Below, in pieces: positions 24,596-32,551 of a DNA stretch of 43,281 nt (positions are counted from its first letter, which is position 1; each line of letters opens with the position of its first letter). The notes beneath the pieces were generated by a model that was given only the letters and a program-made list of their open reading frames with translations, ran no database searches and was not told the origin of the DNA. Where the stretch lies: assembly GCF_000173655.1 (NCBI RefSeq), contig NZ_ABZU01000018.1, positions 1-43,281 on the forward strand, given 5' to 3'. A program made the translations under genes and the position numbers. The DNA comes from Corynebacterium amycolatum SK46 (lineage in GTDB: Bacteria; Actinomycetota; Actinomycetes; Mycobacteriales; Mycobacteriaceae).

Positions 24596-25074
24596 GAGCG
24601 TGCTCCTTTATCTTCGCCTTTGGAGGCAATGCCATCCGGCAGCGGCAGACCATGGTCGACCTCAGCGGCAACGCCGACGACGGCATCCGGGTCAATGAAC
24701 TTGTCCGCGTTGTACTCCTCGAAGACGAACGCCTTCGGGCGGGGGACATCGCGGAGGCTGGGAACAAGGTGCTCCTCCATGTCGTAGAGGGAGTCGTACA
24801 GCGCGTCCAGGTCGGCACCGAAGATCGCATGGATGATAAACAACCGTCCCACATCGGTCTCGCGGGCACCACAGACTAGAGTGCCAGGAGTCATGGTGAT
24901 GGACTCGGCAAAGAGAGTGACCTCCAGGTCAGACGTCACACGCAGCGGCAGCCCAATGAGCACCGGCTGCTGCTTCTGGTGCGGGCGCAGCGTATCACGC
25001 ACCACGTCTGTCGCAGCCACAACAACCTGCCAGACCAGCCAGAGGGAATAGCGGATAACATGCAGGAACTTCAT
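24592..25074 (-). CDS. mnhE: Mrp/Mnh Na+/H+ antiporter subunit E
   Basis: 160 aa: a membrane-associated N-terminus (YSLWLVWQVVVAATDVV), then VTSDLEVTLFAESITMTPGTLVCG, the signature region of MnhE where T-x-x-P-G-T is conserved. An unusual hydrophilic C-terminal extension of about 45 residues follows. The stop/start junction with mnhD is TGATG, a 1-bp overlap. Confidence 0.88.
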   Translation of the reverse strand: MKFLHVIRYSLWLVWQVVVAATDVVRDTLRPHQKQQPVLIGLPLRVTSDLEVTLFAESITMTPGTLVCGARETDVGRLFIIHAIFGADLDALYDSLYDMEEHLVPSLRDVPRPKAFVFEEYNADKFIDPDAVVGVAAEVDHGLPLPDGIASKGEDKGARS

Positions 25075-26645
25075 CAGTAAATACCTCCGATGGCGTTTTC
25101 AACCCCGCCGAGAGTGGCCTCGCGGTAGCCATCAATATTCAGCAGCGCATCAGCCGCACCGGTAGTCGCCCAAGTGACGGCGCCGACCGCGACAAACATC
25201 GCCACAGAAACAATTGCCAGCATGGCGGACGGCGCAACCAGCGCGCCCGGAACGCGAACCGAATCATCCACGCCCTGCATGGGGCGGCCCCAGAAGACCG
25301 CGCGCCACAGCCGAATCATGGCCAGCAGCGAGCCCAGCGAGGCCACGATGATTGCGGTGATTGCGACAATCGAACGGGCATCGCCAGTAGCGGCAGAGGC
25401 AAAGACAATGCCCACCTTGCCCCACACACCGGAAAATGGCGGGAAACCAACAATGGAGAAGCTCATCGCCGCCATCACCCAAGCGACTGCTTGGTCGCGG
25501 CGAGCAAGCCCAGAAAGCCTGGACAGCGTACCCGTACCGTAGGTCTCTTCCACCGCACCGGAGCCCAGGATGAGGGCACCGACAGTCACCATGTGGTGGA
25601 TTGCGTAGAAAACACCCGCAGCCAGTGCCGCCTTGGCGCCCTGGCCGTCGTTAGCATCCGTGAACGCCAGCACAATCAGAATGAACGGCATACCCGTGAC
25701 CATCTGGTAGGCCAGCACTTCACGCATGGTGTTCTCCGCGAGACCCGCAAACGCGCCAACCAGCATCGAGATCGCCATGATGATAATGATCGGCCAGTGC
25801 CAGGAGGGGTTCATGCCCACAATCACGACGTAGATGCGGAACAGCATGTACACCGCAACCTTCGTATGCACCGCAGAGAACAGCGCCATCACCGCAGGGC
25901 TTGTCGACGGGTACGTCCTCGGCAACCAAGTGTGCGCCGGAACCAAACCAGCCTTCACACATAGTGCGATGATGACAATGCCCAACGCGACCACACCCGT
26001 GCCGCCAGGGCCGCCCTCGCTGGCCATGTCGGCCAGCATTGCGATGTTCACATTGCCCGCCGAGCCGTAGATCAGCGCGACGCCAATCAGCAGCACCGTG
26101 GAGGTCAAGAGGTTGACCAGCACGAAGTTACGACCAGCAGCCAGGCGGTGCCAGGTACCGGTTACTGCAATCAGGCCGTAGGAGGGCAGCAGCATGACCT
26201 CCATGAACACGAAGAAGTTGAACAGATCGGCAGTCAGGAACGCACCCGACATGCCGGCCAACATCATCAGCGTCAGGGAGGGGAAGAACCGCGAGGTGTT
26301 TTCACCCGCGACGTGGGCGAACCAGTTACCGATGGCGACCACAGCTGCGGCCACGCCCAGCATCAGCATGGAGAACGTGTCCGCCAAGAAAGGAATCGAG
26401 ATACCACCGGGGAACGCACCCACACCATGGCCGACCGGGCCGTTTTCAGTGACGTAGAACATCACCCAAAACGCAGCCAGCGACGATAGGGCCGGAACGG
26501 CGATGCCCATCGTCGCTCGCATCCACAGCTTCGGCAGGATGGCTGTGACTGCCGACAAAATCAGCGGCAGTGCCGCAAACAGTGGCAGTAGTGAAGACAG
26601 AGTTGAAGGAGACATTGCAGAGGTCATTGCAGAGGCTTCTACCAT
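25074..26645 (-). CDS. mnhD: Mrp/Mnh Na+/H+ antiporter subunit D
   Basis: 523 aa, about 14 hydrophobic segments, a NuoN/NuoM-like proton-translocating subunit. Recognisable blocks are FFVFMEVMLLPSYGLIAVTG (with the functional Glu of helix 5), KAGLVPAHTWLPRTYPSTSP (lysine of helix 7) and AVHTKVAVYMLFR (lysine of helix 8). Start ATG 26645 overlaps the end of mnhC by 7 bp; ATGs 18 and 27 bases downstream are alternatives. It forms the antiporter core together with subunit A. Confidence 0.92.
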   Translation of the reverse strand: MVEASAMTSAMSPSTLSSLLPLFAALPLILSAVTAILPKLWMRATMGIAVPALSSLAAFWVMFYVTENGPVGHGVGAFPGGISIPFLADTFSMLMLGVAAAVVAIGNWFAHVAGENTSRFFPSLTLMMLAGMSGAFLTADLFNFFVFMEVMLLPSYGLIAVTGTWHRLAAGRNFVLVNLLTSTVLLIGVALIYGSAGNVNIAMLADMASEGGPGGTGVVALGIVIIALCVKAGLVPAHTWLPRTYPSTSPAVMALFSAVHTKVAVYMLFRIYVVIVGMNPSWHWPIIIIMAISMLVGAFAGLAENTMREVLAYQMVTGMPFILIVLAFTDANDGQGAKAALAAGVFYAIHHMVTVGALILGSGAVEETYGTGTLSRLSGLARRDQAVAWVMAAMSFSIVGFPPFSGVWGKVGIVFASAATGDARSIVAITAIIVASLGSLLAMIRLWRAVFWGRPMQGVDDSVRVPGALVAPSAMLAIVSVAMFVAVGAVTWATTGAADALLNIDGYREATLGGVENAIGGIY

Positions 26646-27121
26646 TTCTCGTCACCGCCGAAAGGAGTCTCGCGCGGGAACTTATCCGGAGCCGAAGAGA
26701 CCCCTGGGGTACCGGTGACCGTGGAGTCCGAGTCCGCCGGAACATTCTTACCCGCACGACGACCAGCCGTCGACAGCTGCCGCATAGCCTCGCGGTCCTC
26801 ATGGATACGAGTGTCGTCATCGCGGCCCAAACCAGCCAGTGCCAGCATGAAGGCGGTCACAGCCATGGTGATCACGATGGCCGTCAGCACGAATGCCTGC
26901 GGCAACGGGTCAGCCATCTGCTCGGCAGCGCCAGCGCCCGCAGTGGCTTCGTTGCCCAGCAGTGGCTCGCCGCGCCAGGCACCGACACCCGTGGACAAAA
27001 TAATCAGGTTGGCGGCATGCGAAATCAGAGTCATACCGATAATGGTGCGCAGCATGCCGCGCTGTAGCACCAGGTACGTGCCACCGCCTGCGAGGACGGC
27101 AGCCATGATGGCGATAATCAC
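26639..27121 (-). CDS. mnhC: Mrp/Mnh Na+/H+ antiporter subunit C
   Basis: 160 aa, NuoK-like, with three helices: IIAIMAAVLAGGGTYLVLQRGM, TIIGMTLISHAANLIILSTG and LTAIVITMAVTAFMLALA. The helix-2 ISHAANL block is typical. A hydrophilic C-terminal tail of about 55 residues is long for the subunit. It overlaps the A/B gene stop by 4 bp (ATGA). Confidence 0.9.
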   Translation of the reverse strand: MIIAIMAAVLAGGGTYLVLQRGMLRTIIGMTLISHAANLIILSTGVGAWRGEPLLGNEATAGAGAAEQMADPLPQAFVLTAIVITMAVTAFMLALAGLGRDDDTRIHEDREAMRQLSTAGRRAGKNVPADSDSTVTGTPGVSSAPDKFPRETPFGGDEKW

Positions 27122-30100
27122 TTCTTGGCCTCCTCAACGGTGGCATGAGCTGGGGCAGGGGTGCTCTCCGTTTCTGAGGCGAACACGCCCATCTCCGGCG
27201 GCACCCGCAAGCTCGAGCGGTCTGAGTAGAGATCCTGCAGCACATCGTCCGACCCGGTCATACCAGGACGGTTCGGGCCGCCCAGGAGATTCAGCGCGGT
27301 TGCCACAATGCCGATGACGGCCAGGTACACGCCGACGTCGAAAAGCAATGCCGTGGTGAGGTGCTGGCCCAGGAACTCGCCGTACAGCGGTGCCAAGAAC
27401 GACCCCTTGGCGAATCCGATGAAGCCCGTGACGATTGCCGTGATGACACCCGCAGCGCTGAGCGCCACTGGGGTCTTCTTGCCGAAGACCAGCTCGTCGC
27501 GGTCCTTGGACAGGTAAATCAGCATGACGGCAGCGGCGCCAATCAGCGCCGCGTTGAAGCCGCCGCCCGGAGCGGTACCGCCGCGGTAGAGAACCACAGC
27601 AGACAGGACGAAAAGGACCGGCGACAGCCAGCGGACCAGCCAGCGCATCATGATGGAGTTCAGAGCGGGCTCCGCAAGCGGGGAGGGCTGATCGAGCAGG
27701 TGCGGGAAGCGAGGCATCGACGTGACAACCGCCGCCATCGCGACGCCCGCCATACCGAGAACCGCCAGCTCACCCATGGTATCGAAAGCACGGAACTCAA
27801 CCAGGATCACGTTGACAATATTGGTTTCGCCCGTGACCTTCTCAGTGTTGTCGATGTACCACTGCGCAACCTCAGGCAACTGACGACGGCCAGTGAGGAA
27901 CCACACCGCGCCGAACGTAGCCAAGCCCACGGCAACTGCCACGACCGCGGCGGAAGCCTGGCGGTTCTTTGAGGTCTCAGAGAACGCGCGCGGCTGGAAG
28001 CGCAGCACCAGCATCATCAGCACGACAGTCAGTATTTCCACCATGAACTGCGTCAATGCCACATCTGGTGCGCCCAGCAGGAGAATCTGCAATGTGACGC
28101 CGACACCGGTGACGCTGAGCAGCACAGCCGCCTGCAGACGGTTCTTTGCCCGAAGCGTGGCCCACACACCAATCAGGACAACGACCAGCGGAATCAGATC
28201 GGTCAGGTGGTCGATGTCGTCAATCTTCGGCAGCACCGGAGCGCCGCCGACACCCGGAGCGATTGCAATGGCCAGGGCGTACACCGCGAGCAGACCAAGC
28301 AGCGGCAACAGGTGACGCGACGGCTGATGCGAACGCGCCATCTTCGCCAGCGAGCGACCCACACGCTGCGAGACGCTCAGCGACGCATTGATTGCCTCCA
28401 CGCCGGTGAACGGGAAGAGCTTGCGGTCGGCCATGACGGCGCCTATGCGGGCGCGAGTGAAGATGAAGCCCACGCCGACAGCCAGCACAATCACAGAGAT
28501 AATCAGCGGCACATTCACGCCGTGCCACAGGCTCAAGTGCGATTCCTGAGTCGTGCCAGCCGGAAGCTGACCGACCGTATCGGCCACGCGGTCCAGCGGA
28601 CGGTTCAAAATAGCGCCGGCAGCGAAGGCCGCTGGCAGGCTCAGCAGGCCAGGGATGGCAGCCGGGAGCCACAGCGAAATTGGAGCCTCAGTGATGTGGT
28701 CAACGTTGCGCGGACCATCCACAAACGCACCGAACACCAAACGTGCCGAGTACGCGAAAGTACCAATCGCACCAATCGCCGCCACCGTCAGCAGGATGAT
28801 CACACCGGTGTTGCTCAGCGGCGCACCGTCGAACGCGGTCAGCATGCCTTCCTTCGACATAAAGCCGAAGAACGGCGGAATTGCCGCCATCGATGCTGCG
28901 CCGAAAATCATCGAGCCAAAGCTCCACGGCATCTGCTTCCACAGCGGACCCAAGCGGCGAATGTCGCGCGTGCCCGCCTGATGGTCAACCACGCCAGCCA
29001 TCATGAACAGCGAAGACTTAAACATCGCGTGCGCAATGGTGTGCACAACCGCAGCCATAATTGCGAACCTCGTGCCCACACCAATCGTGGCGACAATCCA
29101 ACCCAACTGCGAGACCGTCGAGTACGCAATCAGCTTCTTCAGGTCAGTCTGCTGCAGCGCGAAGTAGGCCGTGGCAACAGCCGTCCACATACCCATGACG
29201 ATCAGCAGCAACTGCCACACGCGCACGTCCGCGAAGACCGTGGAAAAACGCATCAGCAGGTAAACGCCCGCCTTGACGACGGCCGCAGCGTGCAAGAAAG
29301 CCGAGACGGGAGTTGCCGCCGCCATGGCCTCTGGAAGCCAGGCGTGGAAGGGGAACTGAGCTGCCTTCGTGAAAGCGCCCAGGGCCACCAGCGCGGCAAT
29401 GAGGCTGCGCGCTGCCGGGTTGGCCTCCCACTCAGGCGAAGCCAAAACCTCGGTGAGGTTCGTGGAACCGGTTAGCCACACAGCACCGCCGAGGGCGGCC
29501 AGAAGCAACAGGCCACCGGTGAAGGTCAGCAGAAGTGTGCGCAACGAGCCCAACTCGCCCGACGAGCCCGATCTTGCAATGAGCAGGAACGACGCCATCG
29601 AGACCAACTCCCACCCGATGAAGAGGAGCATGATGTCGTCGGCAAGCACGAGGAGCAAAACCGCCAGCATGAACGCCGTCATCAGGACGTAGAAGCTCAT
29701 CGCGGATTTCTTCGGCGGCAAATACGCGGTGGAGTAGATGAAAACTATCGAGCCCACCAACAGCGCCAAGAAACTAAACACCATGGAGAGGGGATCGAGC
29801 TTCAGCGCAAACGCCGCGTTCAGCTCCGGGGACCAAACGCGGGACCAGGTGAAGGTGGTGCCGTCGAGGACATCGCCCGTTACACGCGAAAGCTGGACCA
29901 CCGACGCGAGAAAAAACGCGACGATGGGCCAGCCTGCGTGACGACCAAGGAGCTTCACAAACAGCGGGGTCAGCGCCAAGGCAACCGCGACCAACAGCGG
30001 GACCGAAAGGAGGGTCAGGCTGTTGGCGGAGGCTTGGGCAGCTTGGGTGGCTTGAGCTGCGAGCGTTGTTGCGTGCTCTGCGGAGCTGCTTGCTTGGGCG

Positions 30101-30267
30101 GTAATCGTTGCCGGGGCAGAAAGAACGGAATCTAAAGAATTCAATGTTGCCGATACGCCGCCGGACGCAAACTCAGAAGCCAATGTCTGGTCTGGTGGTG
30201 CGGTCGCCGACGGCGGACTGGCTGTAAAGGAGCTGGCTGATGCCAGAGCTGCTGCCAGGTGCGTCAC
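27118..30267 (-). CDS. mnhA: Fused Mrp/Mnh antiporter subunits A and B
   Basis: A 1049-aa membrane protein. A NuoL-like proton-translocating domain covers about residues 90-520 (FIGWELVSMASFLLIARSG; FHAWLPEAMAAATPVSAFLHAAAVVKAGVYLLMRF; LKKLIAYSTVSQLGWI). A DUF4040-type region (LLLGAPDVALTQFMVEILTVVL) and an MnhB-like domain at the C-terminus (VVLYRGGTAPGGGFNAALIGA) follow. Fusion of A and B is usual in actinobacteria. The first roughly 80 residues are an atypical Ala/Ser/Thr-rich extension of low complexity. The GTG start (30267) has only a weak GAAAG upstream and no later ATG exists, so the real start may be further downstream. It heads the A/B-C-D-E-F-G operon, which supports Na+ and pH homeostasis. 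Confidence 0.9.
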   Translation of the reverse strand: MTHLAAALASASSFTASPPSATAPPDQTLASEFASGGVSATLNSLDSVLSAPATITAQASSSAEHATTLAAQATQAAQASANSLTLLSVPLLVAVALALTPLFVKLLGRHAGWPIVAFFLASVVQLSRVTGDVLDGTTFTWSRVWSPELNAAFALKLDPLSMVFSFLALLVGSIVFIYSTAYLPPKKSAMSFYVLMTAFMLAVLLLVLADDIMLLFIGWELVSMASFLLIARSGSSGELGSLRTLLLTFTGGLLLLAALGGAVWLTGSTNLTEVLASPEWEANPAARSLIAALVALGAFTKAAQFPFHAWLPEAMAAATPVSAFLHAAAVVKAGVYLLMRFSTVFADVRVWQLLLIVMGMWTAVATAYFALQQTDLKKLIAYSTVSQLGWIVATIGVGTRFAIMAAVVHTIAHAMFKSSLFMMAGVVDHQAGTRDIRRLGPLWKQMPWSFGSMIFGAASMAAIPPFFGFMSKEGMLTAFDGAPLSNTGVIILLTVAAIGAIGTFAYSARLVFGAFVDGPRNVDHITEAPISLWLPAAIPGLLSLPAAFAAGAILNRPLDRVADTVGQLPAGTTQESHLSLWHGVNVPLIISVIVLAVGVGFIFTRARIGAVMADRKLFPFTGVEAINASLSVSQRVGRSLAKMARSHQPSRHLLPLLGLLAVYALAIAIAPGVGGAPVLPKIDDIDHLTDLIPLVVVLIGVWATLRAKNRLQAAVLLSVTGVGVTLQILLLGAPDVALTQFMVEILTVVLMMLVLRFQPRAFSETSKNRQASAAVVAVAVGLATFGAVWFLTGRRQLPEVAQWYIDNTEKVTGETNIVNVILVEFRAFDTMGELAVLGMAGVAMAAVVTSMPRFPHLLDQPSPLAEPALNSIMMRWLVRWLSPVLFVLSAVVLYRGGTAPGGGFNAALIGAAAVMLIYLSKDRDELVFGKKTPVALSAAGVITAIVTGFIGFAKGSFLAPLYGEFLGQHLTTALLFDVGVYLAVIGIVATALNLLGGPNRPGMTGSDDVLQDLYSDRSSLRVPPEMGVFASETESTPAPAHATVEEAKK

Positions 30268-30718
30268 TTGGGGGCTACTTTCACATTGCTGTTAAAAAGG
30301 TTCGTACTTCTACAGACTAACAGCCACGAAAATGCTCCACGCGGGGTGAAAGGGGCATTCGGGGGAGCGGGGAAAGGCTCTGTGAATCCAGTAGTGAAAA
30401 TACATAGGAACGAGTGATGAACGGGATGTCGATCCGAGTTGCTGACTGCGTTTATGGCTGGTGGCGTTGGATTGATACGAGTTACTGACTGCGTTTATGT
30501 CAAAAATGGCCCTAAAAATGGTCTGAAAGTGTCATAAACTCAGACAGTTTCACATTTGCAGCCCCGGAGTTTTCGGGTTGACAGTTTTGCCACGTAACCC
30601 CGGGCTGTGGTGCTGCCGCAGTTGGGGTCTGACTAGTCGCTATCTTGAGAGTCAGACACACTCTTTGGCTATCAACCCTGAACGGCGGCGAAAAGTAGGG
30701 TTCAGCAGCCAACGACAA
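30268..30718. other. Intergenic region with short repeats upstream of the antiporter operon
   Basis: About 450 bp with no convincing gene (a 68-codon frame at 30512-30718 is unsupported). It contains a 22-bp direct repeat (30435-30456 and 30478-30499, one mismatch) and an inverted third partial copy near 30532. The antiporter promoter should lie in 30268-30400. Confidence 0.55.
30435..30499 (+). repeat. 22-bp direct repeat pair
   Basis: CGAGTTGCTGACTGCGTTTATG (30435-30456) recurs at 30478-30499 with a single G-to-A change, 43 bp apart. The core GTTTATG appears once more inverted (CATAAAC, 30532-30538), giving a potential stem with the second copy. Confidence 0.7.
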
Positions 30719-30758
30719 AACCCTCCCTCACTTGGATAATTCCAGGTGAGAGAGGGTT
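30719..30758 (-). terminator. Terminator of the tRNA-Pro gene
   Basis: AACCCTCCCTCAC (30719-30731) pairs with GTGAGAGAGGGTT (30746-30758) with one G-T wobble, continued inside by TTGGA/TCCAG. On the minus strand it is followed by TTTTG. It starts 7 bp after the encoded CCA end of the tRNA. Confidence 0.8.
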
Positions 30759-30764
30759 TCTACT

Positions 30765-30841
<77 letters not shown>

Positions 30842-31012
30842 AGGCCGCAGACACAAACTGGGAACATACGTCTCAGTGCTGTGCTTGCGAGGACTTACTT
30901 TAGCCCGACGCTGAGTCAGAATGCAAAACGCCTGCTTAACGGGCTGTGGGGACAAGCCGCGGTCTCCGCCGCGCCCTTACAAACTACGAACTGCACCCCG
31001 ACGGACTACGAA

Positions 31013-31948
31013 CTACGAATCCCGCTCCACAACCTCAATCAAGGTCGCGGATGGGCGGCAGAACAAGCGCACCGGGGCGTAAGGGGAAGTGCCAAGGCCA
31101 TTGGAGACATGCAGCCACGTCTTCTCGGTCCAGCGCGACAATCCCGAGGCCCGCGAGCGGTCGATACCGCAGTTGGTCACAATGGCCTTCCCTCCGGGCA
31201 GGCACACTTGGCCGCCGTGAGTGTGTCCAGAAAGCACCAGGTCGTAGCCATCTTCCGCAAAAGCATCCAACACGTGGGGTTCAGGGGAGTGCGACAGGCC
31301 GATAGCGATGTCGGCATCCGCATTCGGGGCACCGGCGATCTGCGAATAGTCCTCCAACTCGTGATGGGGGTCATCCACACCGGACAGCGCCACCTTCACG
31401 CCACCCGCCACAAACTCCAGCCGGGCATGGGTGGCATCCTGCCAGCCGTGCTCAATAAACGCAGCGCGCATTCCACGCCACGGCAGCTCGACGCGTGAGG
31501 GCTTGCGCTTCTTACCCGTCAGGTACTTCAGCGGATTGACAGGCCGCGGCGCGAAGTAGTCATTTGTACCAAACACGAAGGCACCCGGACGGTTCAGTAG
31601 GGGGCCGAGCGCTGCGAGGACACTGGGGACGGCCTTGTCGCTTCCCAGGTTGTCGCCGGTATTAATCACCAGGTCAGGGTTCAGAGCATCGAGGCTGGCA
31701 ACCCACTTCTGCTTCAGCTTCTGGTTGGGGAGCATGTGGAAGTCGGAGACATGCAGAATCCGGAAAGGCTCACCCTCGCGCTTTCCCGCCCGGGCGAGCG
31801 TGCCGGGTGCCAGCACGGGAACTTGCACACGGTGGAGTTTAAATGCGCGCAATTCGATTTGGTTCGCGTAGATGAACGTCGTCAAGCCGAGCGTGGCGAT
31901 GGCTGCGGCAGACCGCAGAATTCGGTTGGAAAAAGCGCGCGATGTCAT
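31013..31948 (-). CDS. Membrane-anchored metallophosphoesterase (Rv3683-like)
   Basis: A 311-aa protein with an N-terminal hydrophobic segment (ILRSAAAIATLGLTTFIYA) and a calcineurin-like phosphoesterase domain. Metal-binding motifs in order are D-x-H in HVSDFH, GD-x-x in INTGDNLG, the GNH-equivalent GTNDYFAP, a His in LSHSPEP, and GHTHGGQVCLP. The GTND variant in place of GNHD/E occurs in the actinobacterial branch near PBP genes. It is adjacent and divergent to GatB/YqeY and near the PASTA PBP, as in M. tuberculosis Rv3682-Rv3683. The substrate is unknown, possibly a cell-envelope phosphoester. Only 7 bases separate a TAGTGT -10-like element from the ATG, suggesting a leaderless transcript. 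Confidence 0.88.
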   Translation of the reverse strand: MTSRAFSNRILRSAAAIATLGLTTFIYANQIELRAFKLHRVQVPVLAPGTLARAGKREGEPFRILHVSDFHMLPNQKLKQKWVASLDALNPDLVINTGDNLGSDKAVPSVLAALGPLLNRPGAFVFGTNDYFAPRPVNPLKYLTGKKRKPSRVELPWRGMRAAFIEHGWQDATHARLEFVAGGVKVALSGVDDPHHELEDYSQIAGAPNADADIAIGLSHSPEPHVLDAFAEDGYDLVLSGHTHGGQVCLPGGKAIVTNCGIDRSRASGLSRWTEKTWLHVSNGLGTSPYAPVRLFCRPSATLIEVVERDS

Positions 31949-31974
31949 GACAGAGACACTATCAACTACAGCGG

Positions 31975-31980
31975 TAATCT
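31975..31980 (+). promoter_or_regulatory. -10 element of a probable leaderless promoter for GatB/YqeY
   Basis: TAATCT lies 7 bp before ATG 31988, which has no Shine-Dalgarno sequence. In actinobacteria this arrangement usually means the transcript starts at the ATG. The divergent gene shows the same layout in the 39-bp shared gap. Confidence 0.5.
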
Positions 31981-31987
31981 AGGGCGT

Positions 31988-32449
31988 ATGAGTGAACTGA
32001 AGAACACAATTGTCTCCGATATGACCGCCGCAATGAAGGCCCGCGACAAGGAAACCGTTGCGGCGCTGCGCATGCTGAAGGCCGCCATCCAGACCGAGGA
32101 GGTCTCCGGCTCCAAACACGAGCTCACCGATGAAGAGGTGCTGCGTGTGATTGAGCGGGAGGTCAAGAAGCGTCGCGAGTCCGCTGAGATGTACGCCGAG
32201 AACGGCCGCCAGGAACTCGCCGACGCCGAGCTCGCCGAAGCAGAGGTTTTCGCCCGCTACCAGCCGGAACAGCTTGACGACGACGCCGTGAAGAACCTCG
32301 TCGCGGAATCCGTGGCCGAGGTTGCTGGTGATGACGCGCCGAGCATGAAGATCATGGGCCAGGTTATGAAGGTGGCTAAGGAAAAGGCCGCTGGCCAGGT
32401 CGATGGCAAGCGGCTTTCCGAGGCCGTTAAGGCTGCCCTGCAGGGCTAA
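31988..32449 (+). CDS. GatB/YqeY domain-containing protein
   Basis: A 153-aa helical protein: LKNTIVSDMTAAMKARDKE near the N-terminus, TDEEVLRVIEREVKKRRESAEMYAENGRQELADAE in the middle, and SMKIMGQVMKVAKEKAAGQVDGKRLSEAVK at the end. These are standard YqeY family blocks. The domain resembles the tRNA-binding tail of GatB; the free-standing protein's role is not established. ATG 31988 is chosen over a longer frame from 31736, which lies within the divergent gene. Confidence 0.93.
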   Translation: MSELKNTIVSDMTAAMKARDKETVAALRMLKAAIQTEEVSGSKHELTDEEVLRVIEREVKKRRESAEMYAENGRQELADAELAEAEVFARYQPEQLDDDAVKNLVAESVAEVAGDDAPSMKIMGQVMKVAKEKAAGQVDGKRLSEAVKAALQG

Positions 32450-32458
32450 CGCGACCTT

Positions 32459-32514
32459 TCGCCGTTTCCCTTTTCGGCGATATGCGTTGTACCTGTTTCT
32501 TTTTTTTGGGGGGG
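32459..32514. terminator. Convergent terminator region between YqeY and PBP genes
   Basis: TCGCCG (32459-32464) pairs with CGGCGA (32475-32480). A T-rich stretch ending in a run of eight T and then seven G follows at 32500-32514. The hairpin is close to the yqeY-like stop, and the homopolymer run is exceptional for this genome. Confidence 0.45.
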
Positions 32515-32551
32515 CGAACTGGAGCTGCCTCCCAGAGCGAACTAAAGCGAA

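Noticed and set aside
28207..29475. A 422-codon plus-strand frame inside the antiporter A/B gene
   Set aside because: His/Arg/Gln-rich shadow of a clear membrane protein.
31177..31948. A degenerate metallophosphoesterase because of GTND instead of GNHD
   Set aside because: All other metal motifs are intact and this variant appears typical of the actinobacterial branch.
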